Part shown: in pieces, positions 1 through 8,586 of the stretch
Numbering within the stretch: position 1 is the first letter of the stretch
Layout of the letters: every line of letters begins with the position of its first letter
Origin: Metapseudomonas otitidis
GTDB taxonomy: Bacteria > Pseudomonadota > Gammaproteobacteria > Pseudomonadales > Pseudomonadaceae
DNA length: 64,000 nt
Direction of reading: 5' to 3'
Assembly (NCBI RefSeq): GCF_900111835.1
Contig: NZ_FOJP01000006.1
Span: 62,001 to 126,000 of the forward strand
Notes under the pieces: generated by a model
What the model was told of the DNA's origin: nothing
What the model saw: only the letters and a program-made list of their open reading frames with translations
Database searches by the model: none
Position numbers and translations under genes: made by a program

Positions 1-622
1 TCAGCTTGGTGTTGCGATGGGCGGTCATGTTGATCTTCTTCAACTGCTGTGCGGCCGCCAGGGCGGTCGGCAGCAATGCTTCGGCCGGAACCACCTTGTC
101 GAGGAAGCCGGCGTCCAGCGCGCCTTGCGGGTCGAACATCTCGCCGTTGATCACCGAGCGGTGGAAGGCGGACTTGCGCAGGCGGTCACGGGCCAGTTCG
201 ATGCCCACGTGGTGCATGGTCATGCCGATCTGCACCTCGTTCAGGCCGATGTTGAACGGCCCTTCGACGCCGATCCGGTAGTCGGCCGACAGCAGCAGGA
301 AGGCACCCTTGGCCACGGCATGACCAGGGCAGGCAACGATGATGGGGTAGGGGTGGGCCAGCATGCGGCGGGCCAGGGTGGAGCCGGCGGCGACCAGGTT
401 CACCGCGTTCTGCGGGCCGGAGGTCATCACCTTCAGGTCATAGCCGCCGGAGAGGATGCCCGGCTGGCCGGTGAGGATGACGATGGCGCGGTCCTGCTCG
501 GCGCGGTCCAGCGCGGCATTGAAGGCGGCGATCACATCCGGGGAGATGGCGTTCACCTTGCCGTTGGACAGGGTCAGGGTGGCGATGCCGTCTTCGAGTT
601 GGTAGGAGATCAGCTCACTCAT
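1..622 (-). CDS. Crotonase / enoyl-CoA hydratase family protein (3' end beyond window)
   Basis: Reading leftward from the ATG at 622, the protein begins MSELISYQLEDGIATLTLSN and stays open to the window edge, so the C-terminus is missing. Crotonase-fold features are visible: the N-terminal strand with an NAI motif (VNAISPDV), the oxyanion-hole region near ILSGGYDLK, and a second stretch HAVAKGAFLLLSADYRIG. The family hydrates, isomerises or hydrolyses acyl-CoA thioesters in the cytoplasm; the exact substrate cannot be read. At the position where classical hydratases carry a catalytic Glu, the sequence reads GAFLLLSADYR, so it may be a divergent member. It is transcribed away from the small membrane protein at 825. 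Confidence 0.8.
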   Translation of the reverse strand, partial: MSELISYQLEDGIATLTLSNGKVNAISPDVIAAFNAALDRAEQDRAIVILTGQPGILSGGYDLKVMTSGPQNAVNLVAAGSTLARRMLAHPYPIIVACPGHAVAKGAFLLLSADYRIGVEGPFNIGLNEVQIGMTMHHVGIELARDRLRKSAFHRSVINGEMFDPQGALDAGFLDKVVPAEALLPTALAAAQQLKKINMTAHRNTKL

Positions 623-824
623 GGCGGGAGTCCTTGTTGTGGAATGCGGCAGACGTTACCCACGGGCGGTGGGCAGGTAAAGCGCTTTGGCTGACTGGCA
701 AGTCAGCCACCATGCGGGCTTCAGCGCATCCGCGAGGTTTTCTATCAGGCCGATACCCAAGACCAATTGGCCCCTGGCGCGACCGCTCCCTAGGGTGGCA
801 GCGTTCCCCATTCCAGGAGGTCTT

Positions 825-1043
825 ATGGACAAGTGGATCAATCGCGCTGCCATCATCCTCGCGCTCATCCTGCTCGGTGGTTCCGTGCTGCTCGCCCAGA
901 GCGCCACCCTGAAAAGCCCAATGGGCGTGCTGCTGCTGTTCGTGCTCGGCGTCGTGGTCTCGTTCGGCTTCGTGTTCTTCGGCAGCCTCAAATTCGACGA
1001 CGCCCCGCACCGTGCCGATGCCGAATCCGGGCGTCGGCCATAA
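825..1043 (+). CDS. Small two-helix inner-membrane protein, unknown function
   Basis: A 72-residue protein starting MDKWINRAAI. The start is fixed by AGGAGG at 815-820, five bases upstream. Residues about 7-25 (AAIILALILLGGSVLLA) and 33-55 (MGVLLLFVLGVVVSFGFVFF) are strongly hydrophobic, giving two predicted membrane helices and a short polar, acidic tail. I do not recognise a family. It sits alone between the crotonase and tRNA-Ser. An upstream in-frame ATG at 687 exists but lacks a ribosome site. The strong Shine-Dalgarno and the membrane-like composition make it a credible gene. Confidence 0.6.
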   Translation: MDKWINRAAIILALILLGGSVLLAQSATLKSPMGVLLLFVLGVVVSFGFVFFGSLKFDDAPHRADAESGRRP

Positions 1044-1069
1044 GCGCATGAAAATTCTCAAAAAAATAT

Positions 1070-1098
1070 TTGCATTCCGGAAAACACTCCACTAAATT
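1070..1098 (+). promoter_or_regulatory. Sigma-70 promoter of tRNA-Ser
   Basis: TTGCAT at 1070-1075 and TAAATT at 1093-1098 are separated by exactly 17 bp in an AT-rich patch. They lie about 40 bp upstream of the tRNA. The bases after the -10 (AGCGCACC) are GC-rich, as in stringently controlled stable-RNA promoters. Confidence 0.6.
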
Positions 1099-1136
1099 AG
1101 CGCACCTCGACGGGGCCAACGCCTCAGAGAGATTCC

Positions 1137-1226
1137 GGTGAGGTGTCCGAGCGGTTGAAGGAGCACGCCTGGAAAGTGTGTATACGGGAAACCGTATCGA
1201 GGGTTCGAATCCCTCCCTCACCGCCA
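1137..1226 (+). tRNA. tRNA-Ser (anticodon GGA)
   Basis: A 90-nt class II tRNA. The acceptor stem GGTGAGG (1137-1143) pairs with CCTCACC (1216-1222), followed by discriminator G and an encoded CCA (1224-1226). The anticodon stem CACGC/GTGTG encloses the loop CTGGAAA with anticodon GGA at 1171-1173, which reads UCC/UCU serine codons. A long variable arm (about TATACGGGAAACCGTAT) and a standard T-arm with GGTTCGAATCC follow, as expected for serine tRNAs. Confidence 0.97.
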
Positions 1227-1237
1227 CTTTCCGATAC

Positions 1238-1283
1238 AAGCAAACCCCTGATATTCCTAGTGAAGTCAGGGGTTTTTGCTTTT
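1238..1283 (+). terminator. Intrinsic terminator of tRNA-Ser
   Basis: AAGCAAACCCCTGA (1238-1251) is complementary to TCAGGGGTTTTTGCTT (1266-1281), with a 14-nt loop. The T-run in the 3' arm makes this a standard rho-independent terminator 12 nt after the CCA end. Confidence 0.85.
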
Positions 1284-1450
1284 CAGCGTCCGCACCTATA
1301 CGTACCTGGCGCCGCCCGTATTGCCCTGCGCTCTTGTCCATTCCAGATCGGCGCTCTGCTGTTCCGCTCATCCCGGCCCTTACTGTCCCTGTGCTCCCTG
1401 GTCCTTTGTTGCGAGCATGCGTGCCCTGATCAAGCCCTGAGAGTTGGACC

Positions 1451-2035
1451 ATGGCGGACTTGCCTGCCCAGTTTCCCGAATTCCTGCTGCCCCGCTGCAC
1501 GCTGCGACGGATCCATCCCCGTGACGTCGGGGCGATCTTCGCCGGGTTGTCCCACCCCCAGGTGATCGCCCACTACGGCGTGTCCTACGACAGCCTGGAG
1601 GCGACGGACGAGCAGATGCGCTGGTACGACTCGCTCCTTGAGGAGCGCCGAGGTATCTGGTGGGGCATCGCCTTGCCGGGGCAGGACGAGTTGGTGGGCG
1701 CCTGCGGTTTCAACGACTGGTCCCACGCCGACCGCAGCCTCGACATCGGCTACTGGCTGATGCCGGAGCACTGGGGCCAGGGCCTGATGCAGGCCTGCCT
1801 GCCTAGCATCCTCCGCTTCGCCCTGGCCACCCTTGGCGTGCACCGCATTCACGCCGATGTGGAGCCCGAGAACCCCGCCAGCGCCCGTTTGCTGGAGCGT
1901 CTCGGCTTCGTGCTCGAGGGCACCCTGCGGGACGTGGAGTGCAAGGATGGCCGCTTCCTCAGCCTGCACCAGTACAGCCTGCTGGCCACCGATCCGGCAG
2001 GGCGAGCGTTGCTGGCTTCATCGCGCGGCGACTGA
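1451..2035 (+). CDS. GNAT family N-acetyltransferase, RimJ/RimL-like
   Basis: A 194-residue protein with the GNAT fold typical of ribosomal-protein or small-molecule N-acetyltransferases. The N-terminal strand is LPRCTLRRIHPRDVGAIF. The acetyl-CoA pyrophosphate loop is in the region EHWGQGLMQACLPSIL, a Q/RxxGxG/A-like motif. The following helix and the conserved VEPENPASARLLERLGFVLEG segment are typical of the RimJ/RimL (Acetyltransf_3) subgroup. It probably acetylates an alpha-amino group or a small amine; the substrate is unknown. The ATG at 1451 has only a weak upstream purine stretch. It converges with the hydrolase at 2039. Confidence 0.8.
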   Translation: MADLPAQFPEFLLPRCTLRRIHPRDVGAIFAGLSHPQVIAHYGVSYDSLEATDEQMRWYDSLLEERRGIWWGIALPGQDELVGACGFNDWSHADRSLDIGYWLMPEHWGQGLMQACLPSILRFALATLGVHRIHADVEPENPASARLLERLGFVLEGTLRDVECKDGRFLSLHQYSLLATDPAGRALLASSRGD

Positions 2036-2038
2036 CCC

Positions 2039-2890
2039 TCAGCGGCGCGTTGGGCTGCCTTTATAGGCATGGCGTTTCCATAGGGCTACCCAGTCCTGCG
2101 CCCAGCAGCAGCCATGGTCGAAGCCGGGCATCTCGATCACCTGTGACGGCGTCCCGGTGGGGGTGGCCGCCTGGAAGCGTTGCGCCAGTTCGGCGGGCGT
2201 GACCGGGTCGCGGTCGCCGACCAGGTGGACCTGGGGCAGCGCCCGCAGTTCGTCGTGGTGCTGGGCCGGGTTGTCCGAGGCGGTGAGGCGCGGGACGCGG
2301 TGCCAATCTGCCCAGGCGTCCGGGTCGAGGTTGCCGGCGACGGTGATGACCTGGCGCACATCCTTGCGTCGCGCCGCCACCAGCAGGGCGATGGCGGCCC
2401 CGCCGGAGTAGCCCACCAGCACCAGTTCCCTGGCCCCCAGGCGTGCCTTGAGGCGGTCCACGGCGTGGCTGGTGCCGGTCACCACGTCCGGGGCGAAGCG
2501 TGCCCCCGTCCAGTCCTGGGTCGTGCAGTGGCGGGTGCCCACGAACTGGCAGGGGCGGGCCAGGTAGGCGGCGCTGCCGTCCGGCTGCGCCAGGGCCAGT
2601 TGCAGGGCGAGCGGGGTGAGCGGAGTCGGGTTGGGCGAGGGCAGGGCAGGGGCGAGCCAGGCCAGCCCGTCGCCTTCCAGGTAAACGGTCAGCACCCCGC
2701 CAGCGCTGCTTTGCCGTGGGTGGTAGCTGCGCAGCACGAAGCGCCCTGCGTCCAGGTCCTCGGCCACCCAGCCGTGCGCCTGCGCCAGCGCATCGGCGTG
2801 CTGGGTGCGCTCGGCCGGGGAGGGCACCGTGGCGCAGCCGGCGAGGGTGGCCAGCAGCACCATCAGGGCCAGGTGCGCCCGGGCGTTCAT
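2039..2890 (-). CDS. Alpha/beta-hydrolase lipoprotein
   Basis: A 283-residue protein starting MNARAHLALMVLLATLAGCA. The LAGC lipobox gives a lipidated Cys at about residue 19, so it should be envelope-anchored. The nucleophile elbow GYSGGAA, the YLEGDGLAW stretch (possible oxyanion region) and a late Asp/His region (LVGDRDPVTPAELAQ, then GFDHGCCWAQDW) fit a serine hydrolase. Several cysteines (PCQFVGTRHC, CC near the C-terminus) suggest disulfides in the periplasm. It may form a transcription unit with the autotransporter immediately upstream (13 bp gap). The substrate is unknown. Confidence 0.72.
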   Translation of the reverse strand: MNARAHLALMVLLATLAGCATVPSPAERTQHADALAQAHGWVAEDLDAGRFVLRSYHPRQSSAGGVLTVYLEGDGLAWLAPALPSPNPTPLTPLALQLALAQPDGSAAYLARPCQFVGTRHCTTQDWTGARFAPDVVTGTSHAVDRLKARLGARELVLVGYSGGAAIALLVAARRKDVRQVITVAGNLDPDAWADWHRVPRLTASDNPAQHHDELRALPQVHLVGDRDPVTPAELAQRFQAATPTGTPSQVIEMPGFDHGCCWAQDWVALWKRHAYKGSPTRR

Positions 2891-2903
2891 GGCGCAGGCC
2901 TGG

Positions 2904-5702
2904 TCAGAACATCCAGCGCAGTTGCACCGAGGCGGTCTGCCCGAGGAAGCCTTCCTTGTGGGTGGCGTCGTAGCGGCCGGTGATCTCGGTACCAGAGGCG
3001 GTGGTGTAGGTCAGTCCGGCGCCGGCCCGCTGGCTCCAGGCCGGCTGATGGGTGCCGTAGGTGACGAACGCCGCGTCCGGTGCGCCGGCATAGGTCGAGG
3101 TGATGCTGGCGTCGCGGTTGTACAGGTCGTAGCCGGCGCCGAGGTTGGCGCTCACCTTGAGCTGGTCGCTCAGGGCGTGGGTCAGGGTGCCGTCCACGCC
3201 GAGCACCAGGGCGTCGGTGCTGCGGGACTTCACCTGCAGGTCCAGGCCGCCGGCACCTTTCTCGCGATAGGCCTCGTCCTCGATCCAGGTGTAATCCAGG
3301 CGGATGGACGGGGCGAAGGTGGTGCTCGGCGCCAGGGCGAAGCGGCGGTCCACTGCCACTCCGGCGTGAGCGGTCTTGCTGGTGTAGTCGGACTTCGCGC
3401 TGAGGCCTGCCAGGTCGATCTGCCGGCGCCCGTCATTGTTCATGCGACCCCCGTCGAGCTGGAACGACAGATCGCTCTGGGCATCCAGCGCGTGGCGGCC
3501 GTAGAGGATGAGCTGGTAGCTATCCACATCGGCGCTCTGCTTGGGGCCGCCGGAGTGGCTGGAGACGTCGGTCTTGGCGTAGGCGAAGGCCACGCCCAGG
3601 TCGGTGTCCGTCGAGAGGCTGCCGTCGAGGCCGGCCACCAGCCCCTGGGTGTCGGCGCTGTAGCCGTTCACCCCGTTGCGGCTGTCCTGGCGGGAATGGG
3701 TGGCGAAGGGCTTCAGCCAGAGGTGGCGGTCGCCCAGGAAGGCATCGCCTGACGACAGGCCGCGAGCGGTGTCGATGCGCGACTGCACCACGGCGTTGAC
3801 GCTGCCGAGGGTGTCGCGGGCCAGGGACAGGGAGTTGCCGGTCAGCAGTGGCAGGGTTTGCTCGACCCGGTCATTCACCTCACCGGCATCGCCGCTGCCG
3901 AGGATGCTGTTCAGCGCCTGGGCCAGATCGGGCGAGTCGGTGCCACTGGCCAGCAGGGCGTCCCAGATCGAAGCGGCACCCCGTGCGCCGGGCTGGCTGG
4001 GGGAGACGGCCGCGCTGATGCTGGTCATGCCCGTGTCGCGCACCACCAGGTCCACCGCGTTGTTGCGGAACAACGCGGAGAAGGCATAGCGCAACGAGTT
4101 GTCGGTGACCTGCAGGCCGTTGTTGGTGACGCCGCCGTTGGCCGTCAGCACGTTGGTCAGGTCGCCGCCGGCGAAGGTGGGCTTCACGTCCACCGCGAAG
4201 GTGCCGCCGAGGTTGGCGCTGCCGCCCACTGCCAGGGTGCTGTAGCTGCCGCCGGCCGCGGCCAGCCCCAGGGTGCCGCTGGCGGTCTGGGTGAAGTTGC
4301 CGCCCACGCTGCTGGCAACGGCCGAACCGGTGGCGAGCGGGTTGGCGACCGTCGCGCCTTGTTTCAGGTACAGGCTGCCGGCGTTGTTCAGGTTGGCCAG
4401 GCTGCCGAGGGAAACGCCCCCCAGGAGGGTGCCCCCGGCCCGGTTGTCCACGTTCAGCGCAACGCCGTTGTCCACCTGCACGGCCGTGGCGGCGCTGGCG
4501 ACGGTGCCGGTGTTCATCACGCTGCCGCCGCTGGCCGAGGTCACGCGGATGCCCGCGCCGGTGGTGGTGAGGATGCCGCTGTTGCTGATGTCCACCGGCC
4601 CGCTGTTGGATTCGGCCAGCAGGCCGGTGAGGGCGTTGATGCGCCCGGCGTTGAACAGGCTGATCGTGCCCTGGGCGCTGGCGGCCGCCATGCCCGCGTC
4701 ATGGGCGGCATTGATGAGGCCGCTGGCGGTGTTGGTGAGGGTCACGGTGCCGGTGCCGTTGGTGTAGGCGCTGATGCCGTGGAAGTCCGGGCTGACCTGG
4801 GCCAGGTTGGGGTTGCGGTTGGCGGTGATGCTGCCGCTGTTGGTCACCCTCACATTGCCGTCGGTGCCGGCTGCCACCACCGCGTCGTAGTGGTCGGCTA
4901 CCACGGTGCCGCTGTTGGTGATTTCCGCACCGCCGTTGGCGGACCAGGCGATCAGGCCCTGCCGGGTGGTGGAGCGCACGCTGCCCTGGTTGTCGATGCG
5001 TGCGGTGCCCTGGTAGTTGATGGCCCGGGCGCCGGCCTGGAACGCATGGACCGTGCCCAGGTTGGTGATGCCCACATCCACCGGTGCAAGGCTGGCCGAG
5101 CCGCCATCGGCGTACAGGCCGCGGCCGTTGGCGACCGTCACCTGCCCACGGTTGATCACCGATACCGGGCCATTGTTGGAGGTGGCAGTGATGCCGTCCG
5201 AGTTGGTGCCGTAGCTGGTGACGGTGGCGGCGCTGTCCACGCGGATTTCATTGCGGGTGGACGTGTCGTTGCTCTCCGAGCGCAGCCAGACCGCGCCGAA
5301 CGGGCCGGCCGAGGTGATGCTGACGCCGGAGCCGATCAGCAGGTTGGCGTTCCAGTCCGCCTGGCTGGAGTACATGTACACCGCCGGGTAGTCGCTGCGG
5401 TTCAGCACGGTGGTGCCGTCGATGGTCAGGGTCTGGGTGAAGTGGCCGGTGGCCGAGGGGTTGCTCAGCACCGCCACCGAGTTGGCCGTCACGTCGGTGA
5501 CGGTCAGCGAGGAGGCTCCCGCGTTGCCCTGCATCTGGATGTCGGTCGGGCCGCATTGCAGCGAGGCCACGTTGCCGGACGTGGTACAGCCGGTCAGCGG
5601 CGTTGGCAGGGCGAAGGCGGAAGAGGCGCCGAGCAGAAGCGAAGCCTGGGCGATGTGTTGGGCAAGGCGACGGAGCGGAAAGGCGGTGGTGGTCAGCCGC
5701 AT
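2904..5702 (-). CDS. Autotransporter with beta-rich passenger and C-terminal barrel
   Basis: The 932-residue form starts at MRLTTTAFPLRRLAQHIAQA (ATG at 5702), with AGGGACG just upstream. A longer in-frame start at 5810 gives a non-secretory N-terminus and is less likely. A signal peptide ends near SSAFA. Residues about 40-560 form the passenger, with many short NSGTV / NRGQV / NTGTV turns typical of a right-handed beta-helix. The last ~270 residues (from about LGDRHLWLKPFATHSRQD) form the autotransporter barrel, ending in LRWMF with a C-terminal aromatic residue. No catalytic triad is evident in the passenger, so an adhesin or surface role is likelier than a protease. Confidence 0.85.
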   Translation of the reverse strand: MRLTTTAFPLRRLAQHIAQASLLLGASSAFALPTPLTGCTTSGNVASLQCGPTDIQMQGNAGASSLTVTDVTANSVAVLSNPSATGHFTQTLTIDGTTVLNRSDYPAVYMYSSQADWNANLLIGSGVSITSAGPFGAVWLRSESNDTSTRNEIRVDSAATVTSYGTNSDGITATSNNGPVSVINRGQVTVANGRGLYADGGSASLAPVDVGITNLGTVHAFQAGARAINYQGTARIDNQGSVRSTTRQGLIAWSANGGAEITNSGTVVADHYDAVVAAGTDGNVRVTNSGSITANRNPNLAQVSPDFHGISAYTNGTGTVTLTNTASGLINAAHDAGMAAASAQGTISLFNAGRINALTGLLAESNSGPVDISNSGILTTTGAGIRVTSASGGSVMNTGTVASAATAVQVDNGVALNVDNRAGGTLLGGVSLGSLANLNNAGSLYLKQGATVANPLATGSAVASSVGGNFTQTASGTLGLAAAGGSYSTLAVGGSANLGGTFAVDVKPTFAGGDLTNVLTANGGVTNNGLQVTDNSLRYAFSALFRNNAVDLVVRDTGMTSISAAVSPSQPGARGAASIWDALLASGTDSPDLAQALNSILGSGDAGEVNDRVEQTLPLLTGNSLSLARDTLGSVNAVVQSRIDTARGLSSGDAFLGDRHLWLKPFATHSRQDSRNGVNGYSADTQGLVAGLDGSLSTDTDLGVAFAYAKTDVSSHSGGPKQSADVDSYQLILYGRHALDAQSDLSFQLDGGRMNNDGRRQIDLAGLSAKSDYTSKTAHAGVAVDRRFALAPSTTFAPSIRLDYTWIEDEAYREKGAGGLDLQVKSRSTDALVLGVDGTLTHALSDQLKVSANLGAGYDLYNRDASITSTYAGAPDAAFVTYGTHQPAWSQRAGAGLTYTTASGTEITGRYDATHKEGFLGQTASVQLRWMF

Positions 5703-5946
5703 GGTGACGTCCCTGTTCAGGTGGTCGTATGGCGGGCACACCAGTGGCCCGCGGTCATGAAGGTTCCGGATGCCAGCGCGATGCCCCGGTCGCTGTACCC
5801 GATGCCCCATGCCGCTGCCGGACGGATCGTCGAATGGGTTTGCATTCGTGTCCTGTCTTCTGTGGCAATAGATATAACCCTATTTTCTTTGTAAGAAAAT
5901 TCCTTGATGGCATGTTGCCTTTGGGTAAATCTGCCTCATCACCTGG

Positions 5947-6255
5947 ATGATGAGTGCTGCCGACATGAAGTCTTCCCTTTTGCTGGCGCCGCTGGCCTTC
6001 CTGGCCACGCTGGCCCTGGCACAACCCACCACTCCCTCTCCCGATGACGACGAGATCGCTCGCCGGCTGATCGAGGCGTCCATCGCCCGCTATGCGGGGA
6101 GCTGCCCCTGTCCCTACAGCACCGCCCGCAACGGCAGCCGCTGCGGGCGGCGCAGTGCCCATGACCGGCCGGGCGGCGAGGCGCCCTTGTGCTTTCGCGA
6201 GGACGTCAGCGACGAGGCCATTGCCCGCTACCGCGCGCGCATGGCCCAGGAGTGA
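5947..6255 (+). CDS. Small exported cysteine-rich protein
   Basis: A 102-residue protein with an N-terminal signal peptide (about KSSLLLAPLAFLATLALAQP). It carries a compact four-Cys segment, SCPCPYSTARNGSRC, followed by GRRSAHDRPGG and a fourth Cys in PLCF. It resembles a small periplasmic domain I have seen in other proteobacteria with a CPCPY...C.GRSA..RPGG pattern; I know no assigned function. The second in-frame Met at 5965 (MKSSLLLAP) gives a cleaner signal peptide and may be the true start. It stands alone between the autotransporter promoter region and a convergent lipoprotein gene. Confidence 0.65.
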   Translation: MMSAADMKSSLLLAPLAFLATLALAQPTTPSPDDDEIARRLIEASIARYAGSCPCPYSTARNGSRCGRRSAHDRPGGEAPLCFREDVSDEAIARYRARMAQE

Positions 6256-6267
6256 CGATCCGGGGGA

Positions 6268-6684
6268 TCAGGGTGGCCCGTATTGGATGCTGGCGCACCC
6301 GCTGGACAGCAGTAATTCGCCGTCATCGGCCTCGAACGCGGTGATGGTCCGGGTCTTGTCGACGGTCACGGAGATGATGCAGCGGTTGGGGTGGTGCACG
6401 TTGTCCCAGTAGTGGGTGGTGACCAGGGCATTGCCCTGCTGCTCCGTCGAGCTGCCCACCACTTCGCTGCGGTAGTAGGAGGTGTCGGTGGTCCAGCGCA
6501 TCACCACCTGGCCATCGGCGAGGGGCGTCATCTCGTCGGGGCGGCCGAAGTAGCTGATGGCGTCTTCGGCAGGGCGCCCCATCCATTGGTTGCGGGCCAG
6601 TATCTCGGGGAGCGTGTCCATCTGGATGCAGCCGGACAGGGCGGCGGGCAGGGCGAACAGGGCGAGCAGGGCGCGTAGGGTCAT
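6268..6684 (-). CDS. Hypothetical lipoprotein
   Basis: A 138-residue protein starting MTLRALLALFALPAALSGC. The LSGC lipobox predicts lipidation at about Cys19. The mature part (NQWMGRPAEDAISYFGRPDE and MRWTTDTSYYRSEVVGSS) recalls small SmpA/OmlA-like outer-membrane lipoproteins: a G-RP-hydrophobic helix followed by a beta-strand hairpin, then two Cys (NRCIISVTV and SSGCASIQYG). No enzyme motif is seen. It is 13 bp from the next minus-strand gene and probably co-transcribed with it. Confidence 0.65.
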   Translation of the reverse strand: MTLRALLALFALPAALSGCIQMDTLPEILARNQWMGRPAEDAISYFGRPDEMTPLADGQVVMRWTTDTSYYRSEVVGSSTEQQGNALVTTHYWDNVHHPNRCIISVTVDKTRTITAFEADDGELLLSSGCASIQYGPP

Positions 6685-6697
6685 GGGGGCCGTCTCC

Positions 6698-7297
6698 TCA
6701 GCGCTTGGGCGGGTTGCCGAGCAGGATGTCGAGGTCGCGCATCACCCCGTCGGTGCCGTTGCGCACCGCGCCGGGTGCCTGGTCATAGGCTGCTGGGGTC
6801 GTGAGGCCCCAGATCTGCGTACGGGTGACCTGGGCCAGCACGTCCGCCGTGGTGTTGCCGATCCGCAGCATGGCGTTGCCTTCGCGGTTCTGCGCGTCGC
6901 AGGCGAAGGTGTAGGCGCGGTCGACCCAGCTCTGTGGCACCGGTTTCCAGCCCTGCGGCGAGGCCAGGTTGGAGGGGGTGTTGGAGCGCATGTAGGCGGT
7001 GATGCCGTCGAACTTCACCAGGCGCTGGCGGCACTGGAACTGCATGCTGTAGTGCACGAAGTTCGGCGCCTCGGCGGATTCGAGCACCTGCACGACCCCG
7101 ACGCTGCGCGGGGCCTCCGTTTCGCCTGAGACCCGGCGCTGCTCGGCCACCGACAGGGCGTCGGCGTAGAACATGTCGCGCTCCGGTGAATCGCCCGTGC
7201 CGAATATCACCCACCAGTCCGCGGCGAGGGCCGATTGCGGGGTCTGGGCCAGCAGGGCCAGCGTGGCGGCCCCGATCAGTCTGTTCCTAGTGTTCAT
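6698..7297 (-). CDS. Secreted protein of unknown function
   Basis: The start MNTRNRLIGAATLALLAQTP at 7297 is chosen because AGGGAAGA precedes it and a good signal peptide follows, cleaved near SALAADWW. The mature protein is about 170 residues. It has a surface-stress-like pattern (WWVIFGTGDSPERDMFYADA, then VQVLESAEAPNFVHYSMQFQ) seen in small periplasmic proteins that follow a variable through strands. Two cysteines (QCRQR, FACDAQ) may pair. I do not recognise a family. It is likely co-transcribed with the lipoprotein downstream. Confidence 0.6.
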   Translation of the reverse strand: MNTRNRLIGAATLALLAQTPQSALAADWWVIFGTGDSPERDMFYADALSVAEQRRVSGETEAPRSVGVVQVLESAEAPNFVHYSMQFQCRQRLVKFDGITAYMRSNTPSNLASPQGWKPVPQSWVDRAYTFACDAQNREGNAMLRIGNTTADVLAQVTRTQIWGLTTPAAYDQAPGAVRNGTDGVMRDLDILLGNPPKR

Positions 7298-7447
7298 GCG
7301 GTCTTCCCTGGTATGCCGGTCTGCGGCGCTGGGCGAACGGTAGCGAGCCCCCTGGGCGGCATGAATAGGGCGCATGGACTAGTGGCAGGGTGCTTGTTGG
7401 CGGACTGTGCGCCAGTGCGCAATGCGATGGGCCGGGGCCCTGAACGC

Positions 7448-7482
7448 AACACCCCCTGGAGTCGTGGACTCCAGGGGGTGTT
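7448..7482. terminator. Strong 16-bp stem-loop between minus-strand genes
   Basis: AACACCCCCTGGAGTC and GACTCCAGGGGGTGTT form a perfect 16-bp stem with a 3-nt loop. It lies just after the stop of the 7501-8586 lipoprotein gene. The T-run on the minus strand is weak, but the stem is strong enough to stop transcription or protect the 3' end. Confidence 0.6.
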
Positions 7483-7500
7483 GTCTGGCGCGGGAGCGGC

Positions 7501-8586
7501 TCAGCGCTCGAGCACGTAGGTTTCGCCCCAGATGGAGTCGTCCTTGACCGGCTTGGCGTTGAGCTTGACCGGGCGGTACTGCAGGTTCGCCAGGGCCTTG
7601 CTCATCTTCATGTAGCCGTACTTGGACGGATCGCTGGCGCTGCGGAACTCCTGCAGGCCGGTGGGGATGCGCACCATGTAGAGCGCCGAGAGCTGGCAGT
7701 CGAGCTTGTCATTGGCCACGCGCCGGCAGTCGCTCTGCTCGAAGCCGACGTTGGGGGCCTCCGGGTAGAAGCCGTCCACCAGCACCGCCTCGCCTGGGGC
7801 CACCTCGAAGGTGGCGAAGGGCTTCTTCAGGTCGCTGTAGGCCTCGATGCTGGCCACCTTGCGTTCCTTGATGTCCGCCACCCAGCCACCCGCCGAGGTC
7901 TGCCGGGTGACGTCGTAGGCGTTGTTGCCCCAGCTCACGCATTCGCCGCTGACCACTCGTACGGCTGCGCAATAGCTCTGGTTCACCGTCTCGGTCTGGT
8001 ACTGCGGGTCCTGCCAGCGTTGGCCCCGGTCGAACTCGCTGAACGCCTTCTCCACCAGCGTCACCAGGCCCAGGGGGGAGGGGGTGATGTCGCGATTGGC
8101 CTGGGGGTTGGGCGCGGTGGTGCGCGGAGAGTTGTAGACGCTGCCCATCAGGTCGTACTGGCCGGGTTCGACGATGTAGACCTGGTACAGGGTGCGGCCG
8201 AACACGGTCTGGTAGTGAGAGCCGTGCACGCCGATCTTCTCGGCCTTCATGTTGTTGCCAACATGGAGCACCCGCTTGGGGTTGGCGCGGTTGCGCCATA
8301 CGGCGGTGCCGGTGCGCAGCTTCTCGAAGCGCACCGTGTCGTCATTGTTCTCGAAGTCGTACTGCTGGCTGTCGAGGTTGATGGTGGTGGTCACCACCAC
8401 CGCCATGCCGGAGGCCAGCGCCGCCTCGAACAGGTCGTCGGTGGCGGCGTGCAGCTGGCGGGCCTGGCTGACCACTTCCTGCTCGTACTGGCGCTGCTGG
8501 TCCATCAGCGACGGCGGCGCCACGCAGCCGCCGAGCAGGGCGAGCGAGAGGGCAAGGAGACTGAGGCAGGGGAGTCCGTTCTTCAT
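7501..8586 (-). CDS. Hypothetical lipoprotein, 361 residues
   Basis: The start at 8586 (MKNGLPCLSLLALSLALLGG) has GAAGGAAC upstream and gives an LGGC lipobox with acylated Cys about residue 21. The mature part has an early helix rich in Gln (QQRQYEQEVVSQARQLHAAT). Beta-rich stretches follow, including VYIVEPGQYDLMGSVYNSPR and a late FATFEVAPGEAVLVDGFYPE. The pattern recalls envelope proteins with a DUF2846-like P-G-x-Y strand, but I would not assign a family. Several cysteines lie in the second half. Its long upstream in-frame extension to 8694 has no coding character. Confidence 0.65.
   Translation of the reverse strand: MKNGLPCLSLLALSLALLGGCVAPPSLMDQQRQYEQEVVSQARQLHAATDDLFEAALASGMAVVVTTTINLDSQQYDFENNDDTVRFEKLRTGTAVWRNRANPKRVLHVGNNMKAEKIGVHGSHYQTVFGRTLYQVYIVEPGQYDLMGSVYNSPRTTAPNPQANRDITPSPLGLVTLVEKAFSEFDRGQRWQDPQYQTETVNQSYCAAVRVVSGECVSWGNNAYDVTRQTSAGGWVADIKERKVASIEAYSDLKKPFATFEVAPGEAVLVDGFYPEAPNVGFEQSDCRRVANDKLDCQLSALYMVRIPTGLQEFRSASDPSKYGYMKMSKALANLQYRPVKLNAKPVKDDSIWGETYVLER

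Noticed and set aside
5703-5810. Longer N-terminus for the autotransporter from 5810
   Set aside because: The extra 36 residues are polar and would hide the signal peptide; the start at 5702 has a ribosome site.
3858-5894. A 678-codon plus-strand frame over the autotransporter
   Set aside because: It is antisense to the autotransporter and lacks any domain; high GC leaves long shadow frames.
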